From the NCBI GenBank assembly GCA_024233515.1, contig JACKPO010000001.1:124001-188000 (forward strand): a DNA stretch of 64,000 bases. The letters are read 5' to 3'. The stretch's first letter is position 1. Every line of letters starts with the position of its first letter. Made by a program: the position numbers and the translations under genes. This stretch comes from Chlamydiales bacterium. GTDB lineage: Bacteria; Chlamydiota; Chlamydiia; Chlamydiales; Simkaniaceae. Of this stretch, positions 27,274 through 35,277 are shown piece after piece. The notes below the pieces were generated by a model. It saw only the letters and a program-made list of their open reading frames with translations. It was not told where the DNA came from and did no database searches.

Positions 27274-28365
27274 TTATTCATCAATCAACTTCAGGTATTT
27301 CTTTCCAAGGTGGTACTCACGTTTTTTGCGCGATGGATTCACTACTTCTAAAAAGCCTTCTTGCGTCCATGTTTGACAAAGTTTTGCCCCTGTACGTGGC
27401 TTAAAACCAAAGAGGGCTATCACTTGTTGATTCGTAATCTTCTCATAGTTTTGAAATAGTTCCAAAACTTTTCGTTTCTTTGGATCAAGTGTTCGTAAAA
27501 GTTTTGCTTGATCAAAGCTCCCCGCTGCTTTCCCTTTTTCCATTTGCTGAGCAGCGCGAGTGAAAGCTTCCAGAATCCCTGCACAAAAATATTCCAACCA
27601 ATGGGTGATATCGGCCTCTGCGCGACCAAGATAATAATTATGAGAAGGACCGACACTAATAGCACGATAATAGTTAAGGAGGTTCCTCGCATAGTACTCT
27701 TCCAAGGAATAGATTCCCTTGAGATCATACCCACCTAGGTGAAGAATCAAAGTTGTAAGAAGGCGAGCAGTCCTTCCATTGCCATCATAATAAGGGTGAA
27801 TGGTTGCATATTGGTAGTGAGCTATCCCTGCAACGACAGGACAAGGAAGGTCATTTTGATGGATCCAGGCAATCAACCCTTTCATCATCCCAGGAACATC
27901 TTTCGCTTCTGGAGGGAGATAAACGATTCCCCCTGTTTGACTATCTTTAATGACATTTTGGCCTGTCCTATAGGGAGTCGGATTGACCTTTTTCTTTCCA
28001 CCACCCATGACAAACCCATGAAATGTTTGGATTGCTTTTCCAGAAATAGGGTTTCCTTTTGCTGCAAGATGTTCTAGCTCTTCTAGAGCAAGATAATAAC
28101 CTTTTACTTCTTTTTCATCTCTTTCTCTTCCAGGAAAGTGCCCTTTATGGAGAATCACTTCTTTGACTTCATCCGTTGTTAAGCGATTCCCTTCGATCAT
28201 CGTCGAGAAATGTGTGGTCATGAGCTTAGCACTTTCTCGGAGGCTACCGATAATTTTAGGAGTGAGAGGGAGATACTTAACCCTCTCTTTGACGCGCTCA
28301 ATCTCCAGGAGAAGCCCAACTAATCGAGAGGACATTTGGAAAACAGGCTGAAATTTTATCGGCAT
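27274..28365 (-). CDS. Fic-domain protein, class II, with winged-helix C-terminus
   Basis: The 363 residues include the complete Fic motif HPYYDGNGRTARL (about residue 190) and the N-terminal inhibitory helix motif STMIEGN (about residue 55), which marks class II Fic enzymes. The target-side flap and a C-terminal winged helix (ITNQQVIALFGFKPRTGAKLCQTW) are also visible. Such proteins usually transfer AMP to a protein hydroxyl and are held inactive by the inhibitory glutamate. The reaction here is inferred. ATG 28365 follows a palindromic AT-rich region. It belongs to the accessory block between conserved chlamydial genes. Secretion as an effector cannot be judged. Confidence 0.87.
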   Translation of the reverse strand: MPIKFQPVFQMSSRLVGLLLEIERVKERVKYLPLTPKIIGSLRESAKLMTTHFSTMIEGNRLTTDEVKEVILHKGHFPGRERDEKEVKGYYLALEELEHLAAKGNPISGKAIQTFHGFVMGGGKKKVNPTPYRTGQNVIKDSQTGGIVYLPPEAKDVPGMMKGLIAWIHQNDLPCPVVAGIAHYQYATIHPYYDGNGRTARLLTTLILHLGGYDLKGIYSLEEYYARNLLNYYRAISVGPSHNYYLGRAEADITHWLEYFCAGILEAFTRAAQQMEKGKAAGSFDQAKLLRTLDPKKRKVLELFQNYEKITNQQVIALFGFKPRTGAKLCQTWTQEGFLEVVNPSRKKREYHLGKKYLKLIDE

Positions 28366-28382
28366 AATAAAGTCACTTTATC

Positions 28383-28409
28383 GGTATTATTAACTAGTGT
28401 TATTATACC
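28383..28409 (-). promoter_or_regulatory. Palindromic region upstream of the fic gene
   Basis: An imperfect palindrome GGTATTATTAAC-TAG-TGTTATTATACC lies 18 bases before the start codon. TATAAT-like boxes occur within and just upstream of it. It is a plausible operator for the winged-helix domain of the Fic protein itself. Confidence 0.45.
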
Positions 28410-28440
28410 ATTATTATACTGTTAATTCAAGGAAAAATTC

Positions 28441-29226
28441 CTAACCTCTTGCGTAGCAACCCGATGGAAGCGGGGTGGTTTCTGAGGGGATGAGCATTTC
28501 GCCAGCTTCGATCGGGAGGGAGGGGAAATAGTCAGCGAGGAGGGGGGCAAGGACTTTGGGGGTGAGGCCTGGGGTGTGGCAGGTGAGGAGGATAAAGGAA
28601 GGATCGGGTTTGAGGACTTGTTTGCAAAGGTCGAGCAGTTCTGGGAGGTCTCGTTCAATCTTAAAGACTTGCCCCTGAGCGCCACGTCCAAAGCTGGGAG
28701 GATCGAGAAGAACGCCATCGTACTGCCTGTTTCGTTTGACTTCGCGGCGGAGGAATTTGATGGCATCGTCAACGATCCAACGGATGGGGGCTTTGTCGAG
28801 TTTGTTAAGAGAGGAATTTTCACGAGCCCAGTCAACCATCCCTTTGGCCGCATCGAGGTGGCAAACACCATGCCCTTGTTTCGCAAGGAAGAGGGTTGCG
28901 GCGCCAGAATAGGCAAATAGATTGAGCACTTCGGAATGAGGTTTAAGCTTGGAATGCATCCAGTCCCAATGCTGGGCATGTTCAGGAAAAAGACCAAGGT
29001 GGCCAAAGTCTGTTGGCGTAATCTTGAAGTTGAGACTTTGATAGGTCATCGTCCACGATTTGGGAAGGCCTTTCCAGGGTTTGTCCCTGGTGAAGGTCGC
29101 ATCTGCGTCTTTCCAGAGTTTTGGTTTTTTGGGTTTCCAAAGGGCTTGGGGGCAGGGACGAATCAAGAGATGATTGCCAAACCGTTCAAGTTTTTGCTCC
29201 TGCCCACTATCTAAAAGTTCATACAT
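28441..29226 (-). CDS. Class I SAM-dependent methyltransferase (RlmI/RlmK-like)
   Basis: A 261-residue Rossmann-fold methyltransferase: motif I VLNLFAYSGAATLFLAKQG, acidic loop HLDAAKGMVDWARENSSLN, then DDAIKFLRREVKR and the catalytic-loop motif LLDPPSFGRG. That set is typical of the 23S rRNA RlmI/RlmK group, but the N-terminal PUA domain is missing. ATG 29226 is used; it overlaps the cinA stop by eight bases. It corresponds by position to chlamydial CT404. RNA methylation is the likely role. Confidence 0.82.
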   Translation of the reverse strand: MYELLDSGQEQKLERFGNHLLIRPCPQALWKPKKPKLWKDADATFTRDKPWKGLPKSWTMTYQSLNFKITPTDFGHLGLFPEHAQHWDWMHSKLKPHSEVLNLFAYSGAATLFLAKQGHGVCHLDAAKGMVDWARENSSLNKLDKAPIRWIVDDAIKFLRREVKRNRQYDGVLLDPPSFGRGAQGQVFKIERDLPELLDLCKQVLKPDPSFILLTCHTPGLTPKVLAPLLADYFPSLPIEAGEMLIPSETTPLPSGCYARG

Positions 29227-30436
29227 GATACGGCTCAATGTGGTGGGTGAGATAGCGGTAGAGAGCAGCAAAGAGATAGGTTGTGGTGTACTCAATAATG
29301 CGCCCTCGCCCTTTGATCGATCGCTTCAGGGGAATTTGTCCCACGAAGGTTTTCTCAGGGGTTCGGATCGCTGACCAAACCGTTCCAACAGGTTTTTCGG
29401 GGGTTCCTCCATCGGGCCCTGCGATGCCAGTTGTGCTGACTGCATAATCTGCGCCGGTGAGTTTTTGAATCCCCTCAACCATTTCAAGTGCGGTTTCACG
29501 GCTCACCGCTCCATACTTTTTCAGAGTCTCTGATGAAACACCCAAGGCCGATTCTTTTAATCGATTCGAATAAGAAACAACTCCCCCTAAAAAATAGTCG
29601 GATGCGCCAGGATGGGCAGTCAATCTTTCGGCGAGTTGTCCACCCGTGCAACTTTCAGCAGCTGCAAAGGTCTTTTGATGTTCCACCATCCAAAGGTGGA
29701 GGGCCCGTTCGATCTCTTTATGCTCTGTTGAGTAAACATACGGCTTGAATTCATTGGCAACGCGATCACGAATAGGGATGATGGTTTCTGGATTCTCCCC
29801 GCGAACATAGACAGAAAGGATTCCATACCCTGGACAAATGCCAATCTCAATCCCTGGATGCTGTTTTTCTAAAGTGCGGAGAAGAGGATCGACGGTAGCT
29901 TCCGAAAGAAGAGAGAGGTAAAGCGGCTGGACATAATGGGATTTTTTGTGATGTTTCTCTAAATGATCGATCACCGTTGGAAGCATTGCTTCCATTTGAG
30001 AAGGTACGCCAGGAAGGATGATCACATTTTTGATGATGAACCCAGGCGCCGTTCCTAACGGGTTGTGGATGACAACGGCCCCTTTGGGAATCAAACATTG
30101 ATCGTCGAGTGTGGGATCCTCTTTTCCATAACGGTCGATGAGCTCTCTCCACACCTCCTCATCTTTTTCGAGGGGAGCATGAAAAATCTCGGCAATGATA
30201 GCGCGGGTCAGATCATCCCCTGTAGGTCCAAGCCCTCCAGTAGTGATCACAAAAGAAGACCGCTTCATCGCTTCTTCAATCCCTTTCTTAAGCAAAACAC
30301 TTTCGTCAGGGAGAACGGTCACCTGATCGACAGAAAAACCATGCAATAAAAGGGCCTGCGCGATGACCGGCGCATTACTATTAATGGTGTGTCCTGTTAG
30401 AAGTTCGTTCCCAATGGAAAGAATTTCTAGACTCAT
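29219..30436 (-). CDS. cinA: CinA-like protein (nicotinamide-nucleotide amidase family)
   Basis: 405 residues in two domains. Residues 1-170 are the MoCF/COG1058 pyrophosphatase-like domain (LSIGNELLTGHTINSNAPVI, TTGGLGPTGDDLTRAI, LPGVPSQMEAML). Residues ~250-400 are the PncC amidase domain (TFAAAESCTGGQLAERLTAHPGAS, GGVVSYSNRLKESALGV, GIAGPDGGTPEKPVGTVW). It is thought to recycle pyridine nucleotides. ATG 30436 begins MSLEILSIG and overlaps the upstream stop as ATGA. It lies in a tight reverse-strand operon running from nrdR to the methyltransferase. Confidence 0.9.
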   Translation of the reverse strand: MSLEILSIGNELLTGHTINSNAPVIAQALLLHGFSVDQVTVLPDESVLLKKGIEEAMKRSSFVITTGGLGPTGDDLTRAIIAEIFHAPLEKDEEVWRELIDRYGKEDPTLDDQCLIPKGAVVIHNPLGTAPGFIIKNVIILPGVPSQMEAMLPTVIDHLEKHHKKSHYVQPLYLSLLSEATVDPLLRTLEKQHPGIEIGICPGYGILSVYVRGENPETIIPIRDRVANEFKPYVYSTEHKEIERALHLWMVEHQKTFAAAESCTGGQLAERLTAHPGASDYFLGGVVSYSNRLKESALGVSSETLKKYGAVSRETALEMVEGIQKLTGADYAVSTTGIAGPDGGTPEKPVGTVWSAIRTPEKTFVGQIPLKRSIKGRGRIIEYTTTYLFAALYRYLTHHIEPYHV

Positions 30437-31083
30437 ATGGAAAGTCCCGCTGTTTCGATTTGGGCATGGTGGTGAATCCAATCTAAACACCTCTTTCCTA
30501 ATCGGAAGGTTGCATTGATCGGAACCATCCCCACTCGAAAGGGAGCAGGAATCGTGTTGGCCCTCATCCACCGCGCCAATGTTTTAAATAAAACAGTATT
30601 GGGGAATTCGGAATTTTTATACACCTCAATGATGTCGTGATCGAGGGAATTGGAATAGAGTTGTGGGAAAGCAAACTGAAGGCCCCACGTGACAGCATTT
30701 TTCGAGTGAACCATTGAATGGAAGGCGTTATGTTCTGCAGAGAACGTAAAGTGGTGGAAGCTCATTTGAACAACCGGTTCTTTCGGCTTGATGATATACT
30801 CTCCCCCCTTGGCTTCAATGGCATACAGAGAGTCTTGGCTTGCGGAAATCGCTGCAGAAAAATAGGGTTTGAAGGGTTGGTCGTCAGGAATGAGCCCCGC
30901 TTTTAAAGAGGTTACGTAATCGATATACTTCGATAAAAAGGTCTCTTTCGAAATCACCGCTTTCTCTAACTCAACAAGCTCTGAGACATTGTAAATTTTA
31001 AAGGAATCAAGAGCTTTGAAAAGAGATTCTATTTCTCTAACGTCTAAGAGGGCCCGATGGGAAAGCCACTTTGAGGCTTGCAT
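30433..31083 (-). CDS. Conserved-looking hypothetical protein
   Basis: Starting at ATG 31083, seven bases after the lspA stop and with GAAGGA upstream, the product has 216 residues. An earlier ATG at 31116 would overlap lspA. No signal peptide or membrane helix. The sequence is a mixed alpha/beta soluble protein with a histidine-rich centre (MSFHHFTFSAEHNAFHSMVHS). I do not recognise the family. Tight packing between lspA and cinA implies co-transcription. Confidence 0.68.
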   Translation of the reverse strand: MQASKWLSHRALLDVREIESLFKALDSFKIYNVSELVELEKAVISKETFLSKYIDYVTSLKAGLIPDDQPFKPYFSAAISASQDSLYAIEAKGGEYIIKPKEPVVQMSFHHFTFSAEHNAFHSMVHSKNAVTWGLQFAFPQLYSNSLDHDIIEVYKNSEFPNTVLFKTLARWMRANTIPAPFRVGMVPINATFRLGKRCLDWIHHHAQIETAGLSI

Positions 31084-31090
31084 GTGTCCT

Positions 31091-31621
31091 TCAACTTTGG
31101 GATGGCTTAGCTGCATGAGATCGTCGTTTTTTTAAGAGTTCTTGAATAAAAAGGGAGGCAACGCCAAAAAAGATCAGCATATCAGCAACATTGAAGATGG
31201 GATAGGAATAACTCCATAAGACAAAGTGAAACATATCGATGACGGCTCCGTAGAGGAAGAAGTCCACAATGTTACCGATCGCACCTGTTAAGATTAAAAG
31301 GAGAGGAAGATCTCTTCTTCGGTCTTTGTTGAAAAAGAGGGTGTAGTTGAGAAGCGCAACAACAATCGCAATCCGCGCAATAAGTAGTGCGTGAGGGAAA
31401 CTTGAAAACAAGCTCCATGCACTCCCCGTGTTAAGCGTTTTATTAATGGAGAAATCAATTCCAAAAGCGTTTTGGAAAACAGCAATTCCTCCATAAGGAT
31501 AGTGAAAAGCAGAAGATTGGATCGAAGGAAGGTGAGCATTCACCCAATATTTGGACGCAGCATCAATGATTAAAAAAAGTGCCGCGAAAAAAAATAAGAT
31601 CCATACCCTCTTCTGTTTCAC
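31091..31621 (-). CDS. lspA: Lipoprotein signal peptidase II
   Basis: Inner-membrane aspartyl protease that removes prolipoprotein signal peptides. The 176 residues show four membrane helices and the conserved catalytic-region stretches NTGSAWSLFSSFP, GAIGNIVDFFLYGAVIDMFHF and YPIFNVADMLIFFGV, with the two aspartates in place. The start is GTG 31621, seven bases after the dksA stop. In the same operon as dksA and nrdR, the order of C. trachomatis CT406-CT408. The ABC substrate-binding lipoprotein at 32820 is a likely client. Confidence 0.92.
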   Translation of the reverse strand: MKQKRVWILFFFAALFLIIDAASKYWVNAHLPSIQSSAFHYPYGGIAVFQNAFGIDFSINKTLNTGSAWSLFSSFPHALLIARIAIVVALLNYTLFFNKDRRRDLPLLLILTGAIGNIVDFFLYGAVIDMFHFVLWSYSYPIFNVADMLIFFGVASLFIQELLKKRRSHAAKPSQS

Positions 31622-31628
31622 AACCTGT

Positions 31629-31994
31629 TTAAATCAACCCCTTTTCGAGCTTTTCCTGTGCAGCGACTGTCATCGTTGCATAGGGAATCGCTTCGAGACG
31701 TTTCGGAGGAATCGGATCTCCCGTTACGTCGCATACGCCGTAGGTTCCCTCGTCAATTTTTTCGATGGCACGATCGATTTGCCGAACAATTCCCTGCTCT
31801 TTTGAGGAAACTTCAATGCTAATGGTTTGCCCAAAATCATCGGTCCCTTCATCAGCTTGGTGCTGGGAGTATCCCTTCGACTCTTCCGATGTTTTCACAT
31901 CGTCAGAGACTGACTTCAGTGAGGCCCCAAGTTGTTGTTTCAGCAGGAGCAGAGACTGTCTAATCTCTTCAAGTTCTTTCTTTTTAAATGCCAT
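31629..31994 (-). CDS. dksA: DksA/TraR-family protein with a degenerate zinc finger
   Basis: The 121-residue protein has the N-terminal coiled coil (KKKELEEIRQSLLLLKQQLG) with an acidic DEGTDDFGQ tip and the C-terminal globular part YGVCDVTGDPIPPKRLEAIPYA. DksA normally has four zinc-binding cysteines; here only the first (YGVC) remains, the others being T, T and A. The general fold (GxPIPxxRLxAxPxA) is kept, as in cysteine-poor DksA2-type proteins. It should bind the RNA polymerase secondary channel. ATG 31994 has AGAGG six bases upstream. Confidence 0.86.
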   Translation of the reverse strand: MAFKKKELEEIRQSLLLLKQQLGASLKSVSDDVKTSEESKGYSQHQADEGTDDFGQTISIEVSSKEQGIVRQIDRAIEKIDEGTYGVCDVTGDPIPPKRLEAIPYATMTVAAQEKLEKGLI

Positions 31995-32003
31995 CAAGGA
32001 CCT

Positions 32004-32465
32004 CTAATGTTTTGCTTCTTCGGGCGCCACTGTATTCAGCGCATCCATAATTTCATCAACATCTTTAAAGCGACGATAGACACATGCAAAGCGGATATAA
32101 GCGACAGTGTCTAGCTCTCTCAGCTTTTCCATTGCGATCTGCCCTAAAGTTGTTGTATCAATCGCACGCACTTGTTTTTCGATTAGCTCGTTAGCAATGG
32201 TTGAAGCTAAATCGCGCACTTGGTCGTGACTGATTCTTGTATGGCGGGAGGCAGCGTCGAGACCTTTAATCAGCTTATCCATGCTGAAGTCTTCGTAACT
32301 TCCATCCCGCTTTTTGATTTGCATTGAGATGTCAACCGTTTCAAAGGTCGTGAAGCGGCGCGCACACTGCAAACATTCGCGGCGGCGGCGGATCGCATTG
32401 GTCTCACTCGCATTCCGCGAATCGGTTACCTTGGATTCTTCATGTCCACAAAACGGGCATTTCAT
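32004..32465 (-). CDS. nrdR: Transcriptional regulator NrdR
   Basis: Repressor of ribonucleotide reductase genes. The 153 residues start with the zinc ribbon MKCPFCGHEESKVTDSR followed by RRRRECLQCARRFTTFE, then the ATP-cone (VKKRDGSYEDF-type segment, here IKKRDGSYEDFSMDKLIKG) and the C-terminal AYIRFACVYRRFKDVDE. All family landmarks are present. ATG 32465 gives the canonical start; TTG 32471 is in frame but unlikely. First gene of the nrdR-dksA-lspA operon. Confidence 0.94.
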   Translation of the reverse strand: MKCPFCGHEESKVTDSRNASETNAIRRRRECLQCARRFTTFETVDISMQIKKRDGSYEDFSMDKLIKGLDAASRHTRISHDQVRDLASTIANELIEKQVRAIDTTTLGQIAMEKLRELDTVAYIRFACVYRRFKDVDEIMDALNTVAPEEAKH

Positions 32466-32537
32466 CAGCAAAACTCAAATTTTTTAACTTTTTTGAGTAT
32501 ATATAAAAGACTAGAATTTCTAGCCTACAAAAAAATT

Positions 32538-32625
32538 CGGAGGAGGTGGGATTCGAACCCACGATACGCTTATCACGTATACACGCTTTCCAAGCGTGCT
32601 CCTTCGGCCGCTCGGACACTCCTCC
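32538..32625 (-). tRNA. tRNA-Ser (anticodon GGA)
   Basis: The reverse strand folds as an 88-base class II tRNA. The acceptor stem is GGAGGAG with CTCCTCC, with discriminator G. The anticodon stem CACGC/GCGTG encloses loop TTGGAAA, hence anticodon GGA, decoding UCC/UCU. A long variable arm (TATACGTGATAAGCGTA) and T arm GTGGGTTCGAATCCCAC are present. CCA is not encoded. Confidence 0.95.
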
Positions 32626-32758
32626 AATTCGGTTTAGGGTGGAAAGGCAAAAAAGCCTCTCGACACGAAACCGAACAAGAAGAGAACATCTCGCTAAAAT
32701 GAATCTTTCCAAAGCAGCTAAAGATTTCGGGGTGTGACCATACAGAAAGCAGATTTAT

Positions 32759-32788
32759 TTTACAATTAGATTTGATCTGAGGTATAAT
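32759..32788 (+). promoter_or_regulatory. Promoter of the metal ABC transporter operon
   Basis: TTTACA (32759-32764) and TATAAT (32783-32788) are separated by 18 bases, about 30 bases before the lipoprotein start codon. Confidence 0.6.
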
Positions 32789-32819
32789 GCGTGAAAAATG
32801 TTTTTTTGAGTAGGTAACG

Positions 32820-33698
32820 ATGAAGCGACTGGTCGCAGTATTTGCAACAATTTTTTTAATGGGATGTTCTATGGGAGGAACTGAAGGGAAGGGAACCCCT
32901 GATGTTGTGGTAAGTATTCCCCCATACATTTCCCTTGTCAAAGCGATCGTTGGCAATACGATGACAGTCGAGTCTGCTTTGGGAGCCAATTTTGATCCCC
33001 ACACTGCAGAGGTTACCCCAAGCCAAATGAGGATGGTCCAAAACGCCGATCTTTTCATAGGAATTGGCGAAGAGTATGAGGGGAAACTTCTCTCAGCCAT
33101 CCGAGAAGGGACGAAAGAGGTGAGAGTCCTTGAAATGGATGAGAGAATTCCCCTTCTTTCCTATTCCCAGGACACTAATTTTGTCGATGCCTGCCGAGAT
33201 ATCACCCTCCCTTTAAGTGGATCTAAGGATCTCCACATCTGGCTAGGTCCCAAACGGCTCATTCCTCAGGTCCAGGTGATGGTTGACGTCCTCTCAAAAA
33301 TCAAGCCCCATAACCAATCGATCTACGAGCAGAATGGGGAAGCCCTGATTGAAAAAATCAAAGATCTTGATCGCCGTCTCCATGACAAACTTCGTCCCTA
33401 TCAAAAGCGGGCAATCATCGTTTCTCACGCTGCACTGGGTTATTTCTGCTACGATTACAATCTCATTCAAATTGCGGTCGAGTGTGAGGGGAAAAGTCCC
33501 CTACCCCAAAACGTTTCCCGTGTTTACGAATTAGCACGCAACTCTGATGTGATTTGCGTCTTCACCGCTCCCCAATTCAATAATAAAGGGGCAGAACTCG
33601 TCGCTAAAGAGCTAAAGTTGCGCGTCATTCCGTTCGATCCCCTCTCAGAAGATATCTTGGAAACCCTTGAAGAAATTGGAAATATGATCGCACAATGA
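32820..33698 (+). CDS. Zn/Mn ABC transporter substrate-binding lipoprotein
   Basis: A 292-residue periplasmic metal-binding protein of the ZnuA/TroA family. The signal peptide ends in the lipobox LMGC (Cys about residue 20), so it is a lipoprotein. Metal ligands are placed as in the family: the first His in NFDPHTAEVTPSQM, the second in LHIWLGPKRL, the third in IVSHAALGYF, with an acidic residue near the C-terminus (IPFDPLSEDI). It lacks the His-rich loop of some ZnuA proteins. The stop overlaps the ATPase start (ATGA). Corresponds by order to CT415. Confidence 0.9.
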   Translation: MKRLVAVFATIFLMGCSMGGTEGKGTPDVVVSIPPYISLVKAIVGNTMTVESALGANFDPHTAEVTPSQMRMVQNADLFIGIGEEYEGKLLSAIREGTKEVRVLEMDERIPLLSYSQDTNFVDACRDITLPLSGSKDLHIWLGPKRLIPQVQVMVDVLSKIKPHNQSIYEQNGEALIEKIKDLDRRLHDKLRPYQKRAIIVSHAALGYFCYDYNLIQIAVECEGKSPLPQNVSRVYELARNSDVICVFTAPQFNNKGAELVAKELKLRVIPFDPLSEDILETLEEIGNMIAQ

Positions 33699-34375
33699 GT
33701 CTCCTTTCCTTTCAAGACCTTTCCTTTTCTTATGGCTCCATCGAAGTTCTTAAAAACGTGAACCTCGAAGTCCATCAAGGGGAATACATTGGAATTATTG
33801 GACCAAACGGTGGAGGAAAAACAACAGCGCTCCAACTCATCTTAGGGTTTTTAAAACCTCGAAAAGGGATGGTTCATCTCGAGTGCCCCTCTACAAAAAT
33901 TGGATATGTTCCACAAATCAATGCCTATGACAAAGCTTTCCCTATTTCTGTTTTGGAAGTCGTCTTGATGGGAAGCTTAGGAAAGCTCTCATGGATGGGA
34001 ACTCTCCCTAAAGAAGAAAAAGAACGCGCTCGCCTCTTATTAAAAGAGGTCGGATGCGCCCATTTAGAAAAAAGGGCTTTTGGAACCCTCTCGGGCGGTC
34101 AAGCGCAAAAAGTTTTAATTGCTCGCGCGCTGATGTGCGATCCCGAGCTCCTCCTTCTCGACGAACCGACAGCAAATATCGATGCAGAATCGGAAGGAGC
34201 CATTTTTGCCTACCTCAAAACACTGCAAGGGAAAAAAACGATCATGATCGTGACCCATAATTTTGATGCGATCGTGAAAAATGTAGAGCGGGTGATCTGC
34301 TTCCAACAAGAAGTCTCCTCTATGAAACCTCAAGAGGTCTGCAAACACTTCACCATTGGGATGTATCATGGATAA
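33695..34375 (+). CDS. Metal ABC transporter ATP-binding protein
   Basis: 226 residues with Walker A GPNGGGKTTALQ, Q-loop VPQINAYDK, signature LSGGQAQKVLIARAL, Walker B LLLLDEPTANID and the H-loop VTHN. It drives metal import with the proteins on either side. Starts at ATG 33695 inside the end of the lipoprotein gene; its own stop is overlapped by the permease start. Equivalent in order to CT416. Confidence 0.93.
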   Translation: MSLLSFQDLSFSYGSIEVLKNVNLEVHQGEYIGIIGPNGGGKTTALQLILGFLKPRKGMVHLECPSTKIGYVPQINAYDKAFPISVLEVVLMGSLGKLSWMGTLPKEEKERARLLLKEVGCAHLEKRAFGTLSGGQAQKVLIARALMCDPELLLLDEPTANIDAESEGAIFAYLKTLQGKKTIMIVTHNFDAIVKNVERVICFQQEVSSMKPQEVCKHFTIGMYHG

Positions 34376-35213
34376 AGCCCTTCTTTTCGGATTCTTTACG
34401 GCCCTTTTCACCCAACACTTTCTCCGTACGGCGCTGTTTGCGGCGCTTGGCGCCTCAGTCGCGGGAGGCATTGTGGGATCCTATGTTGTGGTGAAGCGGA
34501 TTGTCTTTATCAGTGGAAGCATCGCTCACTCTGTTCTGGGAGGGCTCGGCGCCGCCCTCTATATTAAACGAGTCTACCATGTGACATGGCTCGAGCCGAT
34601 TCACGGCGCGCTGATTGCGGCGATCCTCTCCGCTTGGCTTATTGGTACCGTCCGCCTTTATTACCGGCAACGGGAAGATACCGTGATTGCCGCCCTCTGG
34701 GCTTTTGGAATGTCGATCGGTGTCATCCTCATTTCCCTTACCCCTGGCTACACCAATGAAATCTCGAACTACCTCTTTGGAAATATTTTGTGGGCGAGTA
34801 AGTCTGACATTGCGATGCTCATCGGGTTGGATGCCCTCGTCCTCGTAATGACCGCCCTATTTCATCGCCGTTTTCTTGCGATTTGTTTTGATGAAAAGCA
34901 AGCCGCCCTTCAAGGGCAAAATGTCAAGCTCCTTTACTTTCTCCTTCTCTCTCTGGTTGCAATCACCGTCGTTCTCATGATCCAAGTCGTTGGAGCAATC
35001 CTTATTGTTGCCATCCTCTCTCTTCCCGCCGCGATCGCCAATACCTATACCCACCGCCTCTCGCGGATGATGATCCTCGCTGTGGTCATCGCCCTCCTGA
35101 TCTCCTTCTTCGGGATGGGCTTCTCCTACTCTCTTAACTGGCCTCCCGGAGCCACCCTCGCCCTCACCGCCACCACCGCCTACCTCCTCAACCTCCTCTT
35201 CAAAAGACATTGA
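34368..35213 (+). CDS. Metal ABC transporter permease (ZnuB/TroC type)
   Basis: 281 residues with about eight membrane helices. The ABC-3 permease features are FLRTALFAALGASVAGGIVGSYVVVKR, ISGSIAHSVLGGLGAA and VQVVGAILIVAILSLPAAIA. ATG 34368 overlaps the ATPase stop by eight bases. Last gene of a three-gene transporter operon. The metal (zinc or manganese) cannot be told from sequence. Confidence 0.92.
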   Translation: MDKALLFGFFTALFTQHFLRTALFAALGASVAGGIVGSYVVVKRIVFISGSIAHSVLGGLGAALYIKRVYHVTWLEPIHGALIAAILSAWLIGTVRLYYRQREDTVIAALWAFGMSIGVILISLTPGYTNEISNYLFGNILWASKSDIAMLIGLDALVLVMTALFHRRFLAICFDEKQAALQGQNVKLLYFLLLSLVAITVVLMIQVVGAILIVAILSLPAAIANTYTHRLSRMMILAVVIALLISFFGMGFSYSLNWPPGATLALTATTAYLLNLLFKRH

Positions 35214-35277
35214 TTTTCTTTACTTCGTATTCATCTTTTGTTACCCTTTTGCAAAATTTAAAAGAGAAGGAAATAAA

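Noticed and set aside
28422..29006. 194-residue reverse frame inside the methyltransferase gene
   Set aside because: Out-of-frame shadow rich in Ser and Pro; the real gene in the other frame has clear methyltransferase motifs.
34857..35210. Gly/Glu-rich 117-residue reverse frame over the ABC permease
   Set aside because: Antisense shadow of the hydrophobic permease; low-complexity composition is an artefact.
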